The position numbers were made by a program, and so were the translations under genes. The notes beneath the pieces were generated by a model. That model saw only the letters and a list, made by a program, of their open reading frames with translations. It was not told where the DNA came from and did no database searches. From NCBI GenBank assembly GCA_016124935.1, contig WGMS01000003.1, forward strand, positions 124,001 to 188,000: DNA of 64,000 nt. Reading direction: 5' to 3'. Position 1 is the first letter of the stretch; each line of letters opens with the position of its first letter. The stretch is from a bacterium (GTDB lineage Bacteria; Cyanobacteriota; Vampirovibrionia; Obscuribacterales; Obscuribacteraceae). Shown piece after piece: positions 41,396 through 51,136 of this stretch.

Positions 41396-44278
41396 ATGGG
41401 TCTTTCCGGAAGGAGAGAACATTTGTCGTCGGTCGAACTCGAAAACTCTATGGACCTGGAGAGGAAAAAGCCAAATCCCCATCTAGGGTGGTCTTTCCGA
41501 ACACTGATCATCCTCTCCGGGACATTTCTCTGCTCCCTGGTAATTCGACTGTGGTTCGCTTTTTTCGATGGCCACGAAGCAATAGTTTATTCCTGCGATG
41601 CTTCCGAGTATCTCCGCGCCGCCGCCATTATGCAAAATATATTCAGCGAGGCTGCCAATCTCTGGCAAGATCTGGTTCTATACTGCCTGGGAGTTCTGCC
41701 GGCCGATAGACTGCCCGGTCTTCAAGAAGCCTTTCATCCTTTCAAAGAGCTTGCCAATAGAGCCGGTCCGACCTTTCCACTATTTATTCTAATAAGCCAT
41801 CTGGCCACCGGCAATGAAATTAGCCCGGAATACTTCTACGCGCCGGTGCTATTCCATTGCATCATCACCTCTATCTCCTGCGCCTTAATCGCCTATATCG
41901 CCATCAAAGGCTGGGGAAGAGTTGCCGGGCTCAGCGCCGGTCTATTGGCTGCTTTCTACCCCGGCTTCATCGTCAACTCTATTCGGCTCTATTCAGAGTC
42001 CTATGCTGCATTCTGGCTGCTCGCCGCTCTTTCTCTGCTCACCTTCATGCATCGAACCAAGCGCTGGTCCATAGCCACTTCGGTGGTGATGGGCTATTGC
42101 CTGGGTATTCTACAGATCACTCGCTCCGCCCTTGTTCTTGCAACCGGAGCTATTTTTGCATTCACCGGGATTTTCGGCGGCAAAAAAGGCTGGCGGAAGA
42201 GCCTGCCATCGATAATAGTCGGTCTGGCTCTGGCAATGCTGCCGGTTATGGTGGCGCAAAAGCTCTCGACCGGAGCCAGTTCGCTGGTTCAAGACAGGCT
42301 GAGCCACTATAATCTGTTCGTCGGTCTAGATGTCAGCGCCCAGGGCTGGCTATCCTACCCCTATCCGGACGGCAGAGGCATAGAAGAGAGCAGTCTTCCA
42401 CAGCTCCTGCACCGACGCTACGAAGAAAGCCATTCCCGCTTTATCAAACTGCTTGCCGACAAACCGGCGCGTCTTTTCAAATTCCCCTGGAACGACTTTC
42501 GCACCCCGATTTTCAGCTTCGGGGAGAGCACCCAGGTTCTATATCACCAGCTCTGCCTGATGCTTGCCGCCCTGGGCATCGGTGCGACAATAGTCGACAC
42601 TAAAGTTAAAACGAAAGACGAGAACGATGAAGAGAAAAAGGAAGCGATCGGACAGAGCGCCCTGAGAATACTGATTCTACTCATCCTGGCAATTCACGGT
42701 GCCTATTTTTTCTTTATCACCGTGCCAAGATACGCTCTTACAGCCATGCCCATGGTCCTCATCTTCGCCGGAGCAGGAATCCACGCTCTCAGCCGGGCAG
42801 CAGGCCAGAGCAGTGTATTTTGCCGAAAAACGCTATTTTTTGTCCTGGCCAGCCTGGCGCTCGTTGGCGCCACCCACTATGACTTCGTCACCCTGTTCAC
42901 CGGGCTGCTCGGCACGAATGCCGGCGAACTGACCCGGGTTCTGGTTCTCGAAGCCCTGGTCAAAACAGTTTTCGCGGTCTTGTTCTTCGCCTCCATTTTC
43001 TTACTCTCTGGAAAAAGCCGCTTCAATCGTGCCCTGACGCTGGTGATGAGCCTGGCAGTCATTCCTTTTATCGCGCTGCCTCTGCGTGCCCACGGTCGCA
43101 GCTTCGAGTGGAAGGTAGACCTCAAAGGAAGTCCGGAAGATCGGTCGACTTTCCATCAGAGCATCTTTATTCCCCGGGAAAAAGCGGAGGCTTTCAAGAA
43201 ACGCAATGCTTATCTCCTTGTTGACAGCGAGAGCTGGAAAGAGCTCGGACAGCTAGCCGACGTTAGCGTAAACGGGATCGATTACAAGGGACCCATATTG
43301 CCTTTGATGCCATTTTCGCAGGATCTGAATCTACCCCAGAAAAGCGCGGACTCCAGGCGCTTGTTCTATGAGTGCGAAGACATCTATAGAGCCGTGCTGG
43401 ACGCAGCCGGTGGCACCAACCTGGACCCGCGCCAGTGGTTTGCTCTACCCTTGTCACCAGATATGGTTACCAGAGCTCTCTCACAAGACAATCCCGGCTT
43501 CGCAATAGAGATAAAAGCGAAAGCCGGCAAACAAACAAGAATCTATGGCGCCTATCGCAACGACGATAGCGGAGTATGGATACCCAGCGTCAGCAGATAC
43601 TCCTGGGAGAAATTCCTCTATGGTGTCGAGAACGAGCACGGATTCACGGATTCTCGCTTTGACGAAAAATACCCGATCTCACAAAGTTCGACAAAGTGCG
43701 ACAACCATCCGGGGGCAGCCAACATTCGTATTCTATTGGCAGCCGCAGAGAATCGGTCCTCAACCGAGAAACTATCAGAAAAATCCTATCAAGAACGAAG
43801 ATCTTTTAGCGGCACCACTGACGGCATCAGACTGAAGGATCTCCCTCCATACGACAAAGACTCGATCTGGGCCGTTACTTATAGAGGAGTGATCGAATCG
43901 GACATAGAAAAATCGATTCTGTTGCCTGTACAAGTCACGGCAACATTCAGCAGCACCGACGAGAAGACCTCGTATACCTCGCCCTGGGTGCCATCCAGCC
44001 TGTTGGTATCAAAAGGCTTGAATCATTTTGCTTTCACCATTCCTATAAAACCCTCGGCGCTTTCTCTCGACGACATGAAGATATCGATGGTTCGAGGAGG
44101 AGTGGCTGACAGCACTCAGTTCTTCGGGGCTTTCTACAAACCGGAGAGCCGCCTCTCAGGACTTTCCCGGTCAGAATTCGAAACTCTTTTGAAATCAAGA
44201 CTGCGCTGGCAAGAAAGCCGACTCGAAATCCATCAGCTTCCCTGTCATCCGACCGCGATCGGATATGAGATCTTCTGA
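41396..44278 (+). CDS. Large GT-C-type membrane glycosyltransferase
   Basis: 960 residues. The N-terminal 550 residues hold about 12 to 13 membrane segments with an early loop A-I-V-Y-S-C-D-A-S-E-Y-L-R (acidic GT-C loop) and R-L-Y-S-E-S-Y-A-A-F between segments. A membrane segment at about 540 is followed by a 400-residue extracytoplasmic part with no recognised fold. Start may be the ATG at 41450 (M-D-L-E-R); no clear Shine-Dalgarno decides. It is followed after 3 bp by another GT-C-type gene, so the two are translationally coupled. Probably transfers a polyprenyl-linked sugar outside the membrane; substrates unknown. Confidence 0.72.
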   Translation: MGLSGRREHLSSVELENSMDLERKKPNPHLGWSFRTLIILSGTFLCSLVIRLWFAFFDGHEAIVYSCDASEYLRAAAIMQNIFSEAANLWQDLVLYCLGVLPADRLPGLQEAFHPFKELANRAGPTFPLFILISHLATGNEISPEYFYAPVLFHCIITSISCALIAYIAIKGWGRVAGLSAGLLAAFYPGFIVNSIRLYSESYAAFWLLAALSLLTFMHRTKRWSIATSVVMGYCLGILQITRSALVLATGAIFAFTGIFGGKKGWRKSLPSIIVGLALAMLPVMVAQKLSTGASSLVQDRLSHYNLFVGLDVSAQGWLSYPYPDGRGIEESSLPQLLHRRYEESHSRFIKLLADKPARLFKFPWNDFRTPIFSFGESTQVLYHQLCLMLAALGIGATIVDTKVKTKDENDEEKKEAIGQSALRILILLILAIHGAYFFFITVPRYALTAMPMVLIFAGAGIHALSRAAGQSSVFCRKTLFFVLASLALVGATHYDFVTLFTGLLGTNAGELTRVLVLEALVKTVFAVLFFASIFLLSGKSRFNRALTLVMSLAVIPFIALPLRAHGRSFEWKVDLKGSPEDRSTFHQSIFIPREKAEAFKKRNAYLLVDSESWKELGQLADVSVNGIDYKGPILPLMPFSQDLNLPQKSADSRRLFYECEDIYRAVLDAAGGTNLDPRQWFALPLSPDMVTRALSQDNPGFAIEIKAKAGKQTRIYGAYRNDDSGVWIPSVSRYSWEKFLYGVENEHGFTDSRFDEKYPISQSSTKCDNHPGAANIRILLAAAENRSSTEKLSEKSYQERRSFSGTTDGIRLKDLPPYDKDSIWAVTYRGVIESDIEKSILLPVQVTATFSSTDEKTSYTSPWVPSSLLVSKGLNHFAFTIPIKPSALSLDDMKISMVRGGVADSTQFFGAFYKPESRLSGLSRSEFETLLKSRLRWQESRLEIHQLPCHPTAIGYEIF

Positions 44279-44281
44279 GCC

Positions 44282-46744
44282 ATGAACTTCAAAAAATTTC
44301 TCGCCACAGAAGGAAATTTCCAGACAGGCATATGCGCTCTTCTAATAGCGCTAGTGGTGGCGCTCTCTTACGGCAGAAGCCTCGGCAGCTACTTTCTAGC
44401 CGATGATTTTGGCGAGATCCGATACATCTACGAGATTTTTCAGGGCGACATCGGCAAACTGCTGAGCAATTTCACCGGCAACTATATGCAGATTCCTTCC
44501 ATGGCTGTTTATCGCCCCTGGCTCCTGATGTCGCTTTCGATCGACTACGCTTTCTGGAAGACAAATGCTTTTGGATATTACCTGACCAATCTTCTTCATT
44601 ACTATGCATGCGCTTTCTTTATTTTTCTACTACTTCGACGCCTGACCGGCTACTGGGGCAATTTGCGCTCCCTGCTCGTCTCGCTTTCTGCGGCGCTTAC
44701 TTTCGCTGCCTGTCCGCTCCATTGCGAAAGTGTCTCCTGGGTAGTAGGAAGAGTAGATATTGTCTGCCTGGCTTTTTTTCTATTTGGATTGTTGTCGGTA
44801 GCGCTCTATACAGAAAACAGAAATAGGCGCTGGCTTGCGCTATCCCTGGCTTCTTTCGCCATGGCGATTTGCACCAAAGAGATGGCCATAGGGCTCCCGG
44901 TGGTGGCCAGTGCACTTGCCTTCCTGTACGCCTGCCCTCCGGATCAGAAAAGCGCAAAACTAAAAGAGCGCTTCAAAATGACTATGCCGGTAATTTCAAG
45001 TTTCGGAGCCGCCACAATAATCTACTTCATCATCCGTTTTCTGGCTCTCGGTACTTTCACCGGAGGCTATACCGGCAGTATCGGCGCCTCTCAGATCAGC
45101 AGCCTGCTGACTCGCTGGACCGACAAAGATTCTTTGCTTCGTATTCTCTTTCCGTTCAATTTTGAGCTGATGGGTGATGGCGGCAATATGAGATTACTTC
45201 TCTATCTGGCCTATGGCATAGTTTTCGGTCTGGTGATCGCAAGGTCTTTATTCGGAAAGTTTCCCAAAAGACTGCTCCTTTTAATAGCTATATTCCTTGC
45301 CACCAGCCTGGCTCCGATTTACCAGCTTTATGGACTGGGTTACAACCTGGAGGGAATGAGATTTCTTTTCTTCGCCACTGCCCCCCTGGCCATGCTGATC
45401 CCAGCCCTTATTTTTGCGCCCTGGCGAGGTGAGAGCGACAGCAAATCGCTACAGACAAAAGAGCTGATTCTATCGACTGCGGCAATCTTGCTTATTCTTT
45501 TCGTCTTCACTAAAACCGCCTACAAGAACAATTCTCCCTGGATCGAAGCAGGCAGGCAAACGCTTGCGGTATCGCAAGCGGTGCAAACCGAAGCATCCAG
45601 ACTGAAAACAGGCGAGCGCCTGGCCGTGCTGGGAGTGCCCAAAGAGAATGCCGGAGCCCACATGATCTTGAATGGACCCACCCTCTCTTTCACCCTCGCT
45701 CCTCCATTTTTCAAAAAGACAGTTTCAGACCGGATTTTCACCTTCGACTCTGTTTTATTTGGTCGAGAAGATATTCTCAACAGCAGACATTTCAAGCAAT
45801 CGCTTTCTGATCCTGCGGTCAAAGAACATTTAATCTGGGATTTTGATCGCAGAGCCTTTGTGAAAGCCTCCTACAAAGCCGGTGGAGAAAAGGAAATCGC
45901 CCCTCTTATCATCGATGTACCCCGCCTGAGCGAAGCCGGAGCCGGCTATAAAAAACCGATGCTTCTGCCTTACAACAAATATCGCGGCTACATTACACCG
46001 ATTACTCTAAAAAATGACGCGGTGGAAATCAACAACATGAGCCAGGGGGGCTTCGAGGTAGCACCACTGAATATAGTGCCTGCTGAATTGGACTTTTTAC
46101 AGCTGACGATTAATACCGCAGACAAAGCGGATCTGGCCGGCAAAGCCATAAAACTCTCCTGGAGCGGCAAAAGCTATTTGAGAGAGCCGAGCTCGGGCGT
46201 GCATGTACATTATTTGCCGGATGATCTCGATTCGTCAAAGAACCTGATCAAACTAAATCTTCCACTTTCAGCATTCTGGAAATGGTATGCCTATCAGTAC
46301 ATAAACAACATCTTTCTGGAATTCCCGCCGACGTCCTCTATAGCGGTGCTAGAAGCAAGACTGTTACCCGATACTCTCATTTGCCCTCAAATATCCATTA
46401 GCCAGGCCAAAGCTGGCTCTTATGGAGCCTATGCCCTCAATGCCGCCAGCGAACCGACTATCAAAGTCACCCCAGTCAAAGATGCACAGGTAGTCGAGCT
46501 CGAAATAAGCAAGGTCAATTTCTTCTTCGAAAACTTCCCCGGAAGCAAAAGCCGCGAAGCGATCCTCACGGTTAAGAATATCCGGTTGAAAAGTAACGAA
46601 TCCGAAGCCACTTTCAGGATTCCAAGAAGTCTTTTCGGCCAGGCAAAAAATGGCTATAGCCAGATAAGGGCTAGATGCCTGGGCAAAGATGGCAAAAATT
46701 TAGGAGAGTTTTCAGCCCCTGTAACCCTGGAAATTCTTGACTGA
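44282..46744 (+). CDS. GT-C-type membrane protein, TMTC-like N-terminus
   Basis: 820 residues. The N-terminal 390 residues have about 9 to 10 membrane segments and the acidic loop F-L-A-D-D-F-G-E-I-R-Y, and V-Y-R-P-W-L-L-M-S and C-T-K-E-M-A-I-G-L-P motifs, as in O-mannosyltransferase-like TMTC/PMT relatives, but no TPR domain is present. The C-terminal 430 residues are beta-rich and extracytoplasmic, with alternating hydrophobic patterns that suggest sandwich folds. It starts 3 bp after the previous gene. Role in a surface glycan or protein glycosylation is inferred. Confidence 0.72.
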   Translation: MNFKKFLATEGNFQTGICALLIALVVALSYGRSLGSYFLADDFGEIRYIYEIFQGDIGKLLSNFTGNYMQIPSMAVYRPWLLMSLSIDYAFWKTNAFGYYLTNLLHYYACAFFIFLLLRRLTGYWGNLRSLLVSLSAALTFAACPLHCESVSWVVGRVDIVCLAFFLFGLLSVALYTENRNRRWLALSLASFAMAICTKEMAIGLPVVASALAFLYACPPDQKSAKLKERFKMTMPVISSFGAATIIYFIIRFLALGTFTGGYTGSIGASQISSLLTRWTDKDSLLRILFPFNFELMGDGGNMRLLLYLAYGIVFGLVIARSLFGKFPKRLLLLIAIFLATSLAPIYQLYGLGYNLEGMRFLFFATAPLAMLIPALIFAPWRGESDSKSLQTKELILSTAAILLILFVFTKTAYKNNSPWIEAGRQTLAVSQAVQTEASRLKTGERLAVLGVPKENAGAHMILNGPTLSFTLAPPFFKKTVSDRIFTFDSVLFGREDILNSRHFKQSLSDPAVKEHLIWDFDRRAFVKASYKAGGEKEIAPLIIDVPRLSEAGAGYKKPMLLPYNKYRGYITPITLKNDAVEINNMSQGGFEVAPLNIVPAELDFLQLTINTADKADLAGKAIKLSWSGKSYLREPSSGVHVHYLPDDLDSSKNLIKLNLPLSAFWKWYAYQYINNIFLEFPPTSSIAVLEARLLPDTLICPQISISQAKAGSYGAYALNAASEPTIKVTPVKDAQVVELEISKVNFFFENFPGSKSREAILTVKNIRLKSNESEATFRIPRSLFGQAKNGYSQIRARCLGKDGKNLGEFSAPVTLEILD

Positions 46745-46804
46745 TTCATATAGTCTTTTGCTTGAGTTTTTACCCGATTAACTGAACCAAATGGAACGGA
46801 AGAA

Positions 46805-47122
46805 ATGACCATGGACTCTCAACACACAGAAAGCGCAGGGCGCTTGCCGGTGCTGGTCAATACGGCCACCGAGGAGAGACACACCATAAACGAGGCTTCG
46901 GTGAAGCTCGGCAGGGCGCCAGAGAACACCATAGTGCTTCCCGACGACGGTTATGCATCGGCAGACCACGCCCGCGTCTATTTCGAGAACGGCGCCTGGT
47001 GGGTAGAAGACCTGATGAGCTCGAACGGCACTTCGGTAAACGATCAATTGATCTCAGCGCCGTATAAATTGGCTCCCGGCGATTGCATAAAAGTCGGCCG
47101 GACTATTTTTAGAATCGAATAA
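46805..47122 (+). CDS. Stand-alone FHA domain protein
   Basis: A single forkhead-associated domain (105 aa), which binds phosphothreonine peptides. Key residues: G36-R37, S52 in A-S-A-D-H, H55, N74-G75-T76 in S-S-N-G-T, and flanking W-W-V-E-D-L. The usual S-R-x-H Arg is Ala53, a modest departure that may change specificity. There is a G-G-A-A Shine-Dalgarno region before the ATG. It converges with a gene whose product has repeated T-x-x-[ED] motifs, a plausible ligand. No Ser/Thr kinase gene is in the window. Confidence 0.88.
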   Translation: MTMDSQHTESAGRLPVLVNTATEERHTINEASVKLGRAPENTIVLPDDGYASADHARVYFENGAWWVEDLMSSNGTSVNDQLISAPYKLAPGDCIKVGRTIFRIE

Positions 47123-47128
47123 CGACTT

Positions 47129-48781
47129 TTAATCTTCCGGTATCGGAGTGGTCGGTCCAGGTACTGCAACCGGCTGAGTTTGTTGCGCGGCCGGGGCCTG
47201 ATGGGGATAGACCGCCGAGCCTCCTGACTGCCCAGCCGGTGGAGACTGGACGCCAGAGGCAGGCTCACCGTTGGGAAACTCCCAGAAATCGCCCTTTTCA
47301 TCCACTCCCGGCACCGGAGAGTGACCGGGAGCACTGTTAGCGGCACCGGAATCTGCCGGCTGAGGCGAAGCAGTATTCAAACTGGGATCGTCGGCGTTAT
47401 AGCGAAAATAACCATCGCCTGCGGGCTGCGAGCCGGGCTGCTCTATCGGCGCGGCACCACCGCCTCCTCCGGAGAATTCGGTCTGAACGGTCTCTTCCTG
47501 ATTCACTGCCGGTGCAGGCGCCTCTTTCGGCATCAGCAATCCCAAAAGAAGCAAGAACAGGAATATACCGCCCACAGCCATTCCTGTCATGGTGAAAAAG
47601 CGGTGTCTCTGGACCGCTATCGGGCAGTCGGCCGTCATGAATTTGCCGTCGGTTCTCTTAAAAAGATGAGGTTTTTCCTGGTTCTCTCGCTGGTAGATGA
47701 GAGCCATCGCTTCCGGCTTATCCACGTCGTCGAAGTTGTAGACGACCTGTTTGCAGAGACCGCAGTAACGAAAAGGATCATTGAAACCGTCATCTTCCCA
47801 CTGCCACTGGCAGGGCTTGGCCAGCTTGAAATTATCTATCGGAATTCGCTCTTTGACAGGTTGGCTGGCAAGCTCTCTCTCTTTCTCCTCTATCTCTTTG
47901 CGCTTTACCGCCTCCAGCCGTTGCATGGACTCGGAAAGCTGACTGAGAATCAGTTCATGGTCGAGCATTGTCTTAGCGACAAAACTCTCGCGTCTCAAAA
48001 TAGGTTCAGCAGACTCTTCATCCGCCTGGGACACTAGCTGGAAAGAGGCCGGAATATCCACCAGGCTTCTTTGAATTTTGCGCTTACCTAACTCGGTAGT
48101 GAGATTACGCCGCGCAGCCTCCTGCTCCCGAGCCGCCTCGAGAACCTTCTCATGCAACTGCTCTTTGATCCTATCGGGCAGGTCGGTCTCGATAAGAGTG
48201 CGTGCTACTTTCCGTTCAGGCTCCTCTTCGGCTGCCTGACGAGAGACAGCCTCATCTATACTAGCCTCCAGCTCATCTTGCTCTTGCAATTCCTCACTCT
48301 GGGTTAGCGGCTCGACAACTTCGGGAAGCTCCATTTCGAGCATGGTTCTAGCAACCCGGCGCTCTCCTTGATCCTTGCTTTCAGCAACTAAAGAAGCCTC
48401 CTCTGCAAGAGCCCGTATCTTCTCAAGGTCGGGAGACTCTGATTCGAGCAGGGTTTTGGCTACTCGCTCTTTCTTTTCGATGGCTTCTTCAGCAAGCTCG
48501 TGCAGCTTTTCAAGATCCGGCGATTCTGATTCGAGCATGGTTCTGGCCACCCGACGCCCGCTATCAGACATAGGCTCAGGCTCCGATTCAGTCTCAATTT
48601 CAGACTCAATCTCAGCCTCTTGAGGTTCATCAGAATCAACAGCTAGCACCGGTTTATCCATTTCGACAGTGGCGCGATGCTCGGAGAAAAGGTTCTTGAG
48701 AACCTCTTCTTTCTCCTCTTCTTGTTGCTCTTCCGAAACCTGCTCGTCTGTCTCTTTGTTGTCTGGCTCTTTGTCTACCAC
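47129..48781 (-). CDS. Single-pass membrane protein with repeated V-A-[RK]-T-x-x-[ED] motifs
   Basis: 550 residues. The acidic N-terminal half carries near-identical motifs V-A-R-T81-M-L-E, V-A-K-T110-L-L-E, V-A-R-T146-M-L-E, V-A-R-T195-L-I-E, a variant I-Q-R-S239-L-V-D, and V-A-K-T271-M-L-D, each in a helical, Glu-rich context. A C-terminal cytosolic part has Cys324, C340-x2-C343 and Cys386 (a probable zinc site), then a membrane segment (about 396-417) and a Pro/Gln/Gly-rich 130-residue tail. The T-x-x-[ED] pattern matches what some FHA domains read when the Thr is phosphorylated. No kinase is nearby. Novel architecture; function is inference. Confidence 0.7.
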   Translation of the reverse strand: MVDKEPDNKETDEQVSEEQQEEEKEEVLKNLFSEHRATVEMDKPVLAVDSDEPQEAEIESEIETESEPEPMSDSGRRVARTMLESESPDLEKLHELAEEAIEKKERVAKTLLESESPDLEKIRALAEEASLVAESKDQGERRVARTMLEMELPEVVEPLTQSEELQEQDELEASIDEAVSRQAAEEEPERKVARTLIETDLPDRIKEQLHEKVLEAAREQEAARRNLTTELGKRKIQRSLVDIPASFQLVSQADEESAEPILRRESFVAKTMLDHELILSQLSESMQRLEAVKRKEIEEKERELASQPVKERIPIDNFKLAKPCQWQWEDDGFNDPFRYCGLCKQVVYNFDDVDKPEAMALIYQRENQEKPHLFKRTDGKFMTADCPIAVQRHRFFTMTGMAVGGIFLFLLLLGLLMPKEAPAPAVNQEETVQTEFSGGGGGAAPIEQPGSQPAGDGYFRYNADDPSLNTASPQPADSGAANSAPGHSPVPGVDEKGDFWEFPNGEPASGVQSPPAGQSGGSAVYPHQAPAAQQTQPVAVPGPTTPIPED

Positions 48782-48988
48782 GGCTTCTCTCTTGCTTTTC
48801 TTTTTGACTTTCGGATGCTCTGACCAAACTGTTTATACGAAAACTGGATCTATCATACAGAACCGCAGAAGAACTGTATCGAAGCGCAAAATTGTAAGAT
48901 GCTCATATAAATCCCGGCTAAATCCCGGAGAGGCAGAGTATAGTTATTATGACCCGGAAAGGGCGCAATAGGGGACCGAGTAAAGTCG

Positions 48989-49411
48989 ATGCTACGAAGA
49001 TTCACGGCAAAGAGCCGCAGAACCAGAAGAAGCAAAGGGACAAGCCTGACCGAAGCAGTCGTGGCCGCAATGATTTTCGTCCCCGTGGCCCTCTTCATCC
49101 TTGACCTGGCTGTCCTGGTAATCACCAATTCCAAGAACGACCAGGCGGCAAAGAACGCGGCCAGGGCGGCAGCCAGCCAACCGGCCGGAGGCCAGGCGAA
49201 CACCGCCGCCCAGCAATCTATAGCATCGATCAAAAAATCGAGCATTATCCAGTCGTTGGTGATCAAAGACCTGGTTTACAACCCGGGAGCCGGATCGGTC
49301 ACATGCCAGACCAGGATGATAGTCCAGGTACCTATACCTTTTCCTGGTTTCAGCCAGTTTACTTTCATAGCCCAGGCAAGAGAGCCGATTGTAGGAACAG
49401 CGAGCAAATAG
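48989..49411 (+). CDS. TadE-like pseudopilin
   Basis: Small (140 aa) type IV-pilin-like protein: a basic N-terminus, G-T-S-L-T-E-A-V-V-A-A-M-I-F-V-P hydrophobic helix (like the R-G-x-x-x-V-E-F-A of TadE), then a beta-like C-terminal part of about 85 residues with one Cys. Followed 16 bp later by a TadG-like gene, making a TadE/TadG-type pair. The core Tad/Flp genes (ATPase TadA, TadB/C, RcpA, prepilin peptidase) are not in the window. By family these are minor pilins for Flp adhesion pili or secretion. Confidence 0.68.
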   Translation: MLRRFTAKSRRTRRSKGTSLTEAVVAAMIFVPVALFILDLAVLVITNSKNDQAAKNAARAAASQPAGGQANTAAQQSIASIKKSSIIQSLVIKDLVYNPGAGSVTCQTRMIVQVPIPFPGFSQFTFIAQAREPIVGTASK

Positions 49412-49427
49412 ACGAGAGCGCATCTAT

Positions 49428-51122
49428 ATGACAGCAAGAAAAATTCGTAAAGCAATAGCCCGGAACACCACCGGCTCGATGATTACCTTTTCGACGGTAC
49501 TAATTCTGGCGCTGGTCATCCTCGGGCTTGGATTCGTAGCTTTGCTGATGTTCATGGGCGGTCAGAGCGAAACAAAAAACGCAGCCGACTCCGGCGCGCT
49601 CAATGTCGGTAGACGCAGCCTCGATGACATTTCGGTCAATTTGACCCCCGGGCAGATTCAGCTTTTCGGAGATGTGGCTTCCGACAACGAGACCGGCACC
49701 AGTGGAATAGTAGGCGACAACAAAGTCACTCTCAGACGGATCAATCGAGTCTGGGCCAAAGCTCTGCTCATGGCGATCAACGCCGATGCTGCCGGTGGCA
49801 ATGCCGCCCAGGGAACGGGTAACGCCAGCAATGCCATGCAAGCCGCCGAGGAGATTAGCAACGCTCTTGCCCAGAAGCTAACCAACTCGAACAATCTACA
49901 CGGCTTCTTCAGCGAATACGCCTCGTCCAACTCGGTGCGGATGCTGGGTCAGGGCGCGTCGATGAGCATCCAGCCCGGTGCGGGCTGGCAGACCTCTTTG
50001 ATGGAGAGAGAGAAAGAATCGAATATTACCATGGCAGGAACCCCGAGCTCCAACTTCAATCTGCCTCCCGGTCACAGCTTCAATCAAAACTATGCCACCC
50101 AGACCACCAGGACCACGGTCCAGAACGCCAGCAACAAATGGTTCCTCCGGGGCTATAAGCCGCTGACCGTGGGCAACAACACAGCCTGGCAGGTGCCCTT
50201 CCTCTACGAAGAGAAACCACATTTGGTATCGCGCACCATGTTCGAGCAAAGTCAGGCCAGTGCTGTTCCAATAGGCTGGAGCCGACCAGTGCCAAACGCA
50301 TTTTCGGTGCACGGCAAAGCGATTAAAAACGGCACCCTGGGCGAGCAGTCTCGCTCCTGGGTACTGACCAACCCGCGCCAGACTTACAAGGCATCGATGC
50401 CTCATTCCTTCTTCAAAATCCTTATAGACGACCCGCATGCAGAATTCTACTTCTATCCAAACGGAATAGTGCCCCGCACCAAATTCGGTCCGAACCAGAC
50501 CTATGGTTTCACCCCTGAGACCAAATCGCAGACCATGCCTTTCGGCGGTCTTCTGTCTTCATCTGTCACTGGCAGCAACGTGCTGGTCGGTCTCGATGTG
50601 GTGGGCCGGACAGTAGATCAATTGATATTCGGAGTTCCCCAGGGTAATACCAACAATATCGAAAAAGAGTTGACGGCACGTTGCAACGAGATGATCTCCA
50701 AAGTGGGAGTGAATGTCTCCAATTCAGACATGCACCAGTGCCTGGGCAATCCGGCCAATATCGGTTTTCTGGTAGCCGGCACAAGAGAATTCCTGGTCTA
50801 CAGCAAAGACGGGTCCACCCTTTCTTGCAAGCCCCTTCCTCTAGCCCTGGCGGATGCGCCCTGGCTGGCTACAATCCAGGGGAATAATCCGGATGGAGAC
50901 AGTTATACTATTGTTCCGGAAGCCACCCAAAATTTCGCGGGCATCCATATTCCCACCGTAGTGCCGCTTCCCTTCCACACCATCGCCCTGCAACTGGGCT
51001 GGTCGAATTGGAAGAAGCGAGTAAGCTGGCAACCGAGCACCGGGCACAATGGCTGCCTTGGTATAGTCAAAGTCTACCGCTGGACTGAAGTACATTCCAG
51101 AGGCGTCTGCGTGCCGCTTTAA
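49428..51122 (+). CDS. TadG-like membrane-anchored protein
   Basis: 564 residues. The N-terminus is a basic stretch then a membrane helix (I-L-A-L-V-I-L-G-L-G-F-V-A-L-L-M-F), then A-A-D-S-G-A-L-N-V-G-R-R, which parallels the A-A-D-A-A-A-L-A-like start of TadG proteins. The remainder, about 500 residues, is periplasmic, Asn/Gly/Ser-rich, with no recognised vWA motif. It follows the TadE-like gene after 16 bp. Function probably related to a pilus-like structure. Confidence 0.65.
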   Translation: MTARKIRKAIARNTTGSMITFSTVLILALVILGLGFVALLMFMGGQSETKNAADSGALNVGRRSLDDISVNLTPGQIQLFGDVASDNETGTSGIVGDNKVTLRRINRVWAKALLMAINADAAGGNAAQGTGNASNAMQAAEEISNALAQKLTNSNNLHGFFSEYASSNSVRMLGQGASMSIQPGAGWQTSLMEREKESNITMAGTPSSNFNLPPGHSFNQNYATQTTRTTVQNASNKWFLRGYKPLTVGNNTAWQVPFLYEEKPHLVSRTMFEQSQASAVPIGWSRPVPNAFSVHGKAIKNGTLGEQSRSWVLTNPRQTYKASMPHSFFKILIDDPHAEFYFYPNGIVPRTKFGPNQTYGFTPETKSQTMPFGGLLSSSVTGSNVLVGLDVVGRTVDQLIFGVPQGNTNNIEKELTARCNEMISKVGVNVSNSDMHQCLGNPANIGFLVAGTREFLVYSKDGSTLSCKPLPLALADAPWLATIQGNNPDGDSYTIVPEATQNFAGIHIPTVVPLPFHTIALQLGWSNWKKRVSWQPSTGHNGCLGIVKVYRWTEVHSRGVCVPL

Positions 51123-51136
51123 CTTTCCCGGCTCAT

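Noticed and set aside
47321..48037. Plus-strand frame of 238 codons
   Set aside because: Antisense to the conserved repeat/membrane protein gene; no Shine-Dalgarno.
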